Source: Caryophanales bacterium UBA3210
GTDB lineage: Bacteria > Bacillota_I > Bacilli_A > RFN20 > CAG-449
Reading direction: 5' to 3'
Length of the DNA: 6,328 bases
NCBI GenBank assembly: GCA_002363635.1
Contig: DEWM01000012.1
Coordinates: forward strand, 1 to 6,328
Part shown: piece by piece, positions 6,144 through 6,328 of the stretch
Layout: every line of letters begins with the position of its first letter
Numbering within the stretch: the first letter of the stretch is position 1
Position numbers and translations under genes: made by a program
The notes under the pieces: model-generated
The model's database searches: none
Told to the model about the DNA's origin: nothing
The model's input: only the letters and a program-made list of their open reading frames with translations

Positions 6144-6172
6144 AGTATATTACAAAACTTTAGCAAAATCAA
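6144..6172 (-). promoter_or_regulatory. Promoter of the AAA+ ATPase gene
   Basis: On the minus strand TTGATT (6172-6167), a 17-base gap and TATACT (6149-6144) make a near-consensus sigma-A promoter. Transcription would begin near 6137, giving a leader of about ten bases containing GGTGAT (6137-6132) just before the ATG at 6127. This places the start at 6127 (or, less likely, the ATG at 6133) and excludes 6229. Confidence 0.78.
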
Positions 6173-6209
6173 TTTTTTTGAAAGTGTGTGTAACAAAAGT
6201 TGACAAACT

Positions 6210-6241
6210 AAAAAATAAAAAGGTACCAATTAAAGATACCT
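6210..6241 (-). terminator. Intrinsic terminator for a transcript entering from the right
   Basis: On the minus strand AGGTATC (6241-6235), a seven-base loop and GGTACCT (6227-6221) form a 7-bp stem with one U-G pair, followed by TTTTATTTTTT (6220-6210). It lies upstream of the ATPase promoter, so it should end a minus-strand gene or tRNA located mostly beyond the right edge. Confidence 0.75.
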
Positions 6242-6249
6242 CGTCATTT

Positions 6250-6328
6250 TCAAGTTTTATTACTATATTCTGAAAATATATTGAAAAAATTAAGGTAGAG
6301 TTGAAATCCCTCTGGCGGAAAATGGCGG
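6250..6328 (-). other. Right-edge segment: 3' tail of an unseen minus-strand unit
   Basis: One minus-strand frame is open from the window edge for 25 codons (ending SEYSNKT) to a TGA at 6252-6250, nine bases before the terminator. That spacing fits a real gene end. However, another frame stays open even longer, through the terminator, so open length alone proves little. The two TGGCGG copies (6313-6318 and 6323-6328) could instead be the CCGCCA end of a minus-strand tRNA. The sequence shown does not decide between these. Confidence 0.3.

Noticed and set aside
6200..6229. Plus-strand promoter from the perfect TTGACA at 6200-6205
   Set aside because: No good -10 hexamer follows at 16-18 bases, and no plus-strand gene lies downstream in view.
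6128..6229. Signal peptide or membrane anchor on the ATPase
   Set aside because: The hydrophobic stretch comes from sequence upstream of the promoter and of the family-typical start.
6150..6326. A 59-codon minus-strand frame open from the right edge down to a TAA near 6150
   Set aside because: It runs straight through a good terminator and into the ATPase promoter, and AT-rich codon content gives no sign of real coding.
1..6328. CRISPR array, insertion sequence, phage or conjugation genes
   Set aside because: No regularly spaced repeats, transposase, integrase or phage structural proteins are visible on either strand.

Overview
The window (6,328 bases) comes from a low-GC bacterium, most likely an uncultured gut-type Bacillota/Bacilli (Erysipelotrichia- or RF39-like). 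The grounds are AT-rich genes, strong GGAGG-type ribosome binding sites, compact intrinsic terminators and the protein families present. The placement is inference. TGA is used as a stop codon (tandem TGA-TAA ends the ATPase gene) and tryptophan is TGG, so the mycoplasma code does not apply.

Layout. (1) 1-528, +: the 3' part of a gene for a probably secreted barnase/RNase N1-like ribonuclease with Glu, Arg and His catalytic positions intact. (2) 573-2030, -: a MATE-family multidrug/cation antiporter, convergent with gene 1 and sharing a bidirectional terminator. (3) 2147-2551, -: a small four-helix membrane protein of unknown function with its own terminator. (4) 2706-4085, +: a uridine kinase-like P-loop kinase fused to a CYTH (triphosphate tunnel) domain. 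(5) 4113-4766, -: a conserved-hypothetical-type protein with a faint resemblance to ferredoxin-dependent bilin reductases, convergent with gene 4 over a shared terminator. (6) 4946-6127, -: an AAA+ ATPase with a DUF4143 C-terminus, clearly more AT-rich than its neighbours. (7) The right edge (6128-6328) holds the ATPase promoter, a further minus-strand terminator and the tail of something that starts beyond the window.

The genes do not form an operon. Each is a separate transcription unit, and terminators bracket almost every one. This looks like ordinary chromosomal housekeeping/accessory sequence (export, nucleotide/phosphate metabolism), with one likely acquired ATPase at the right. That ATPase gene ends inside a stem-loop that carries a T-loop-like TTCGAAT and a CCGCCA tail. 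The CTGGCGGA word at this point recurs at the right edge, which could mark an old tRNA-associated insertion.

Most notable: the kinase-CYTH fusion with a large insert and a degraded ExExK motif; the barnase-like enzyme with no barstar next to it; the tRNA-3'-end-like hairpin at the ATPase stop; and two start-codon corrections supported by well-formed promoters. I see no CRISPR array, transposase, integrase, rRNA or complete tRNA.
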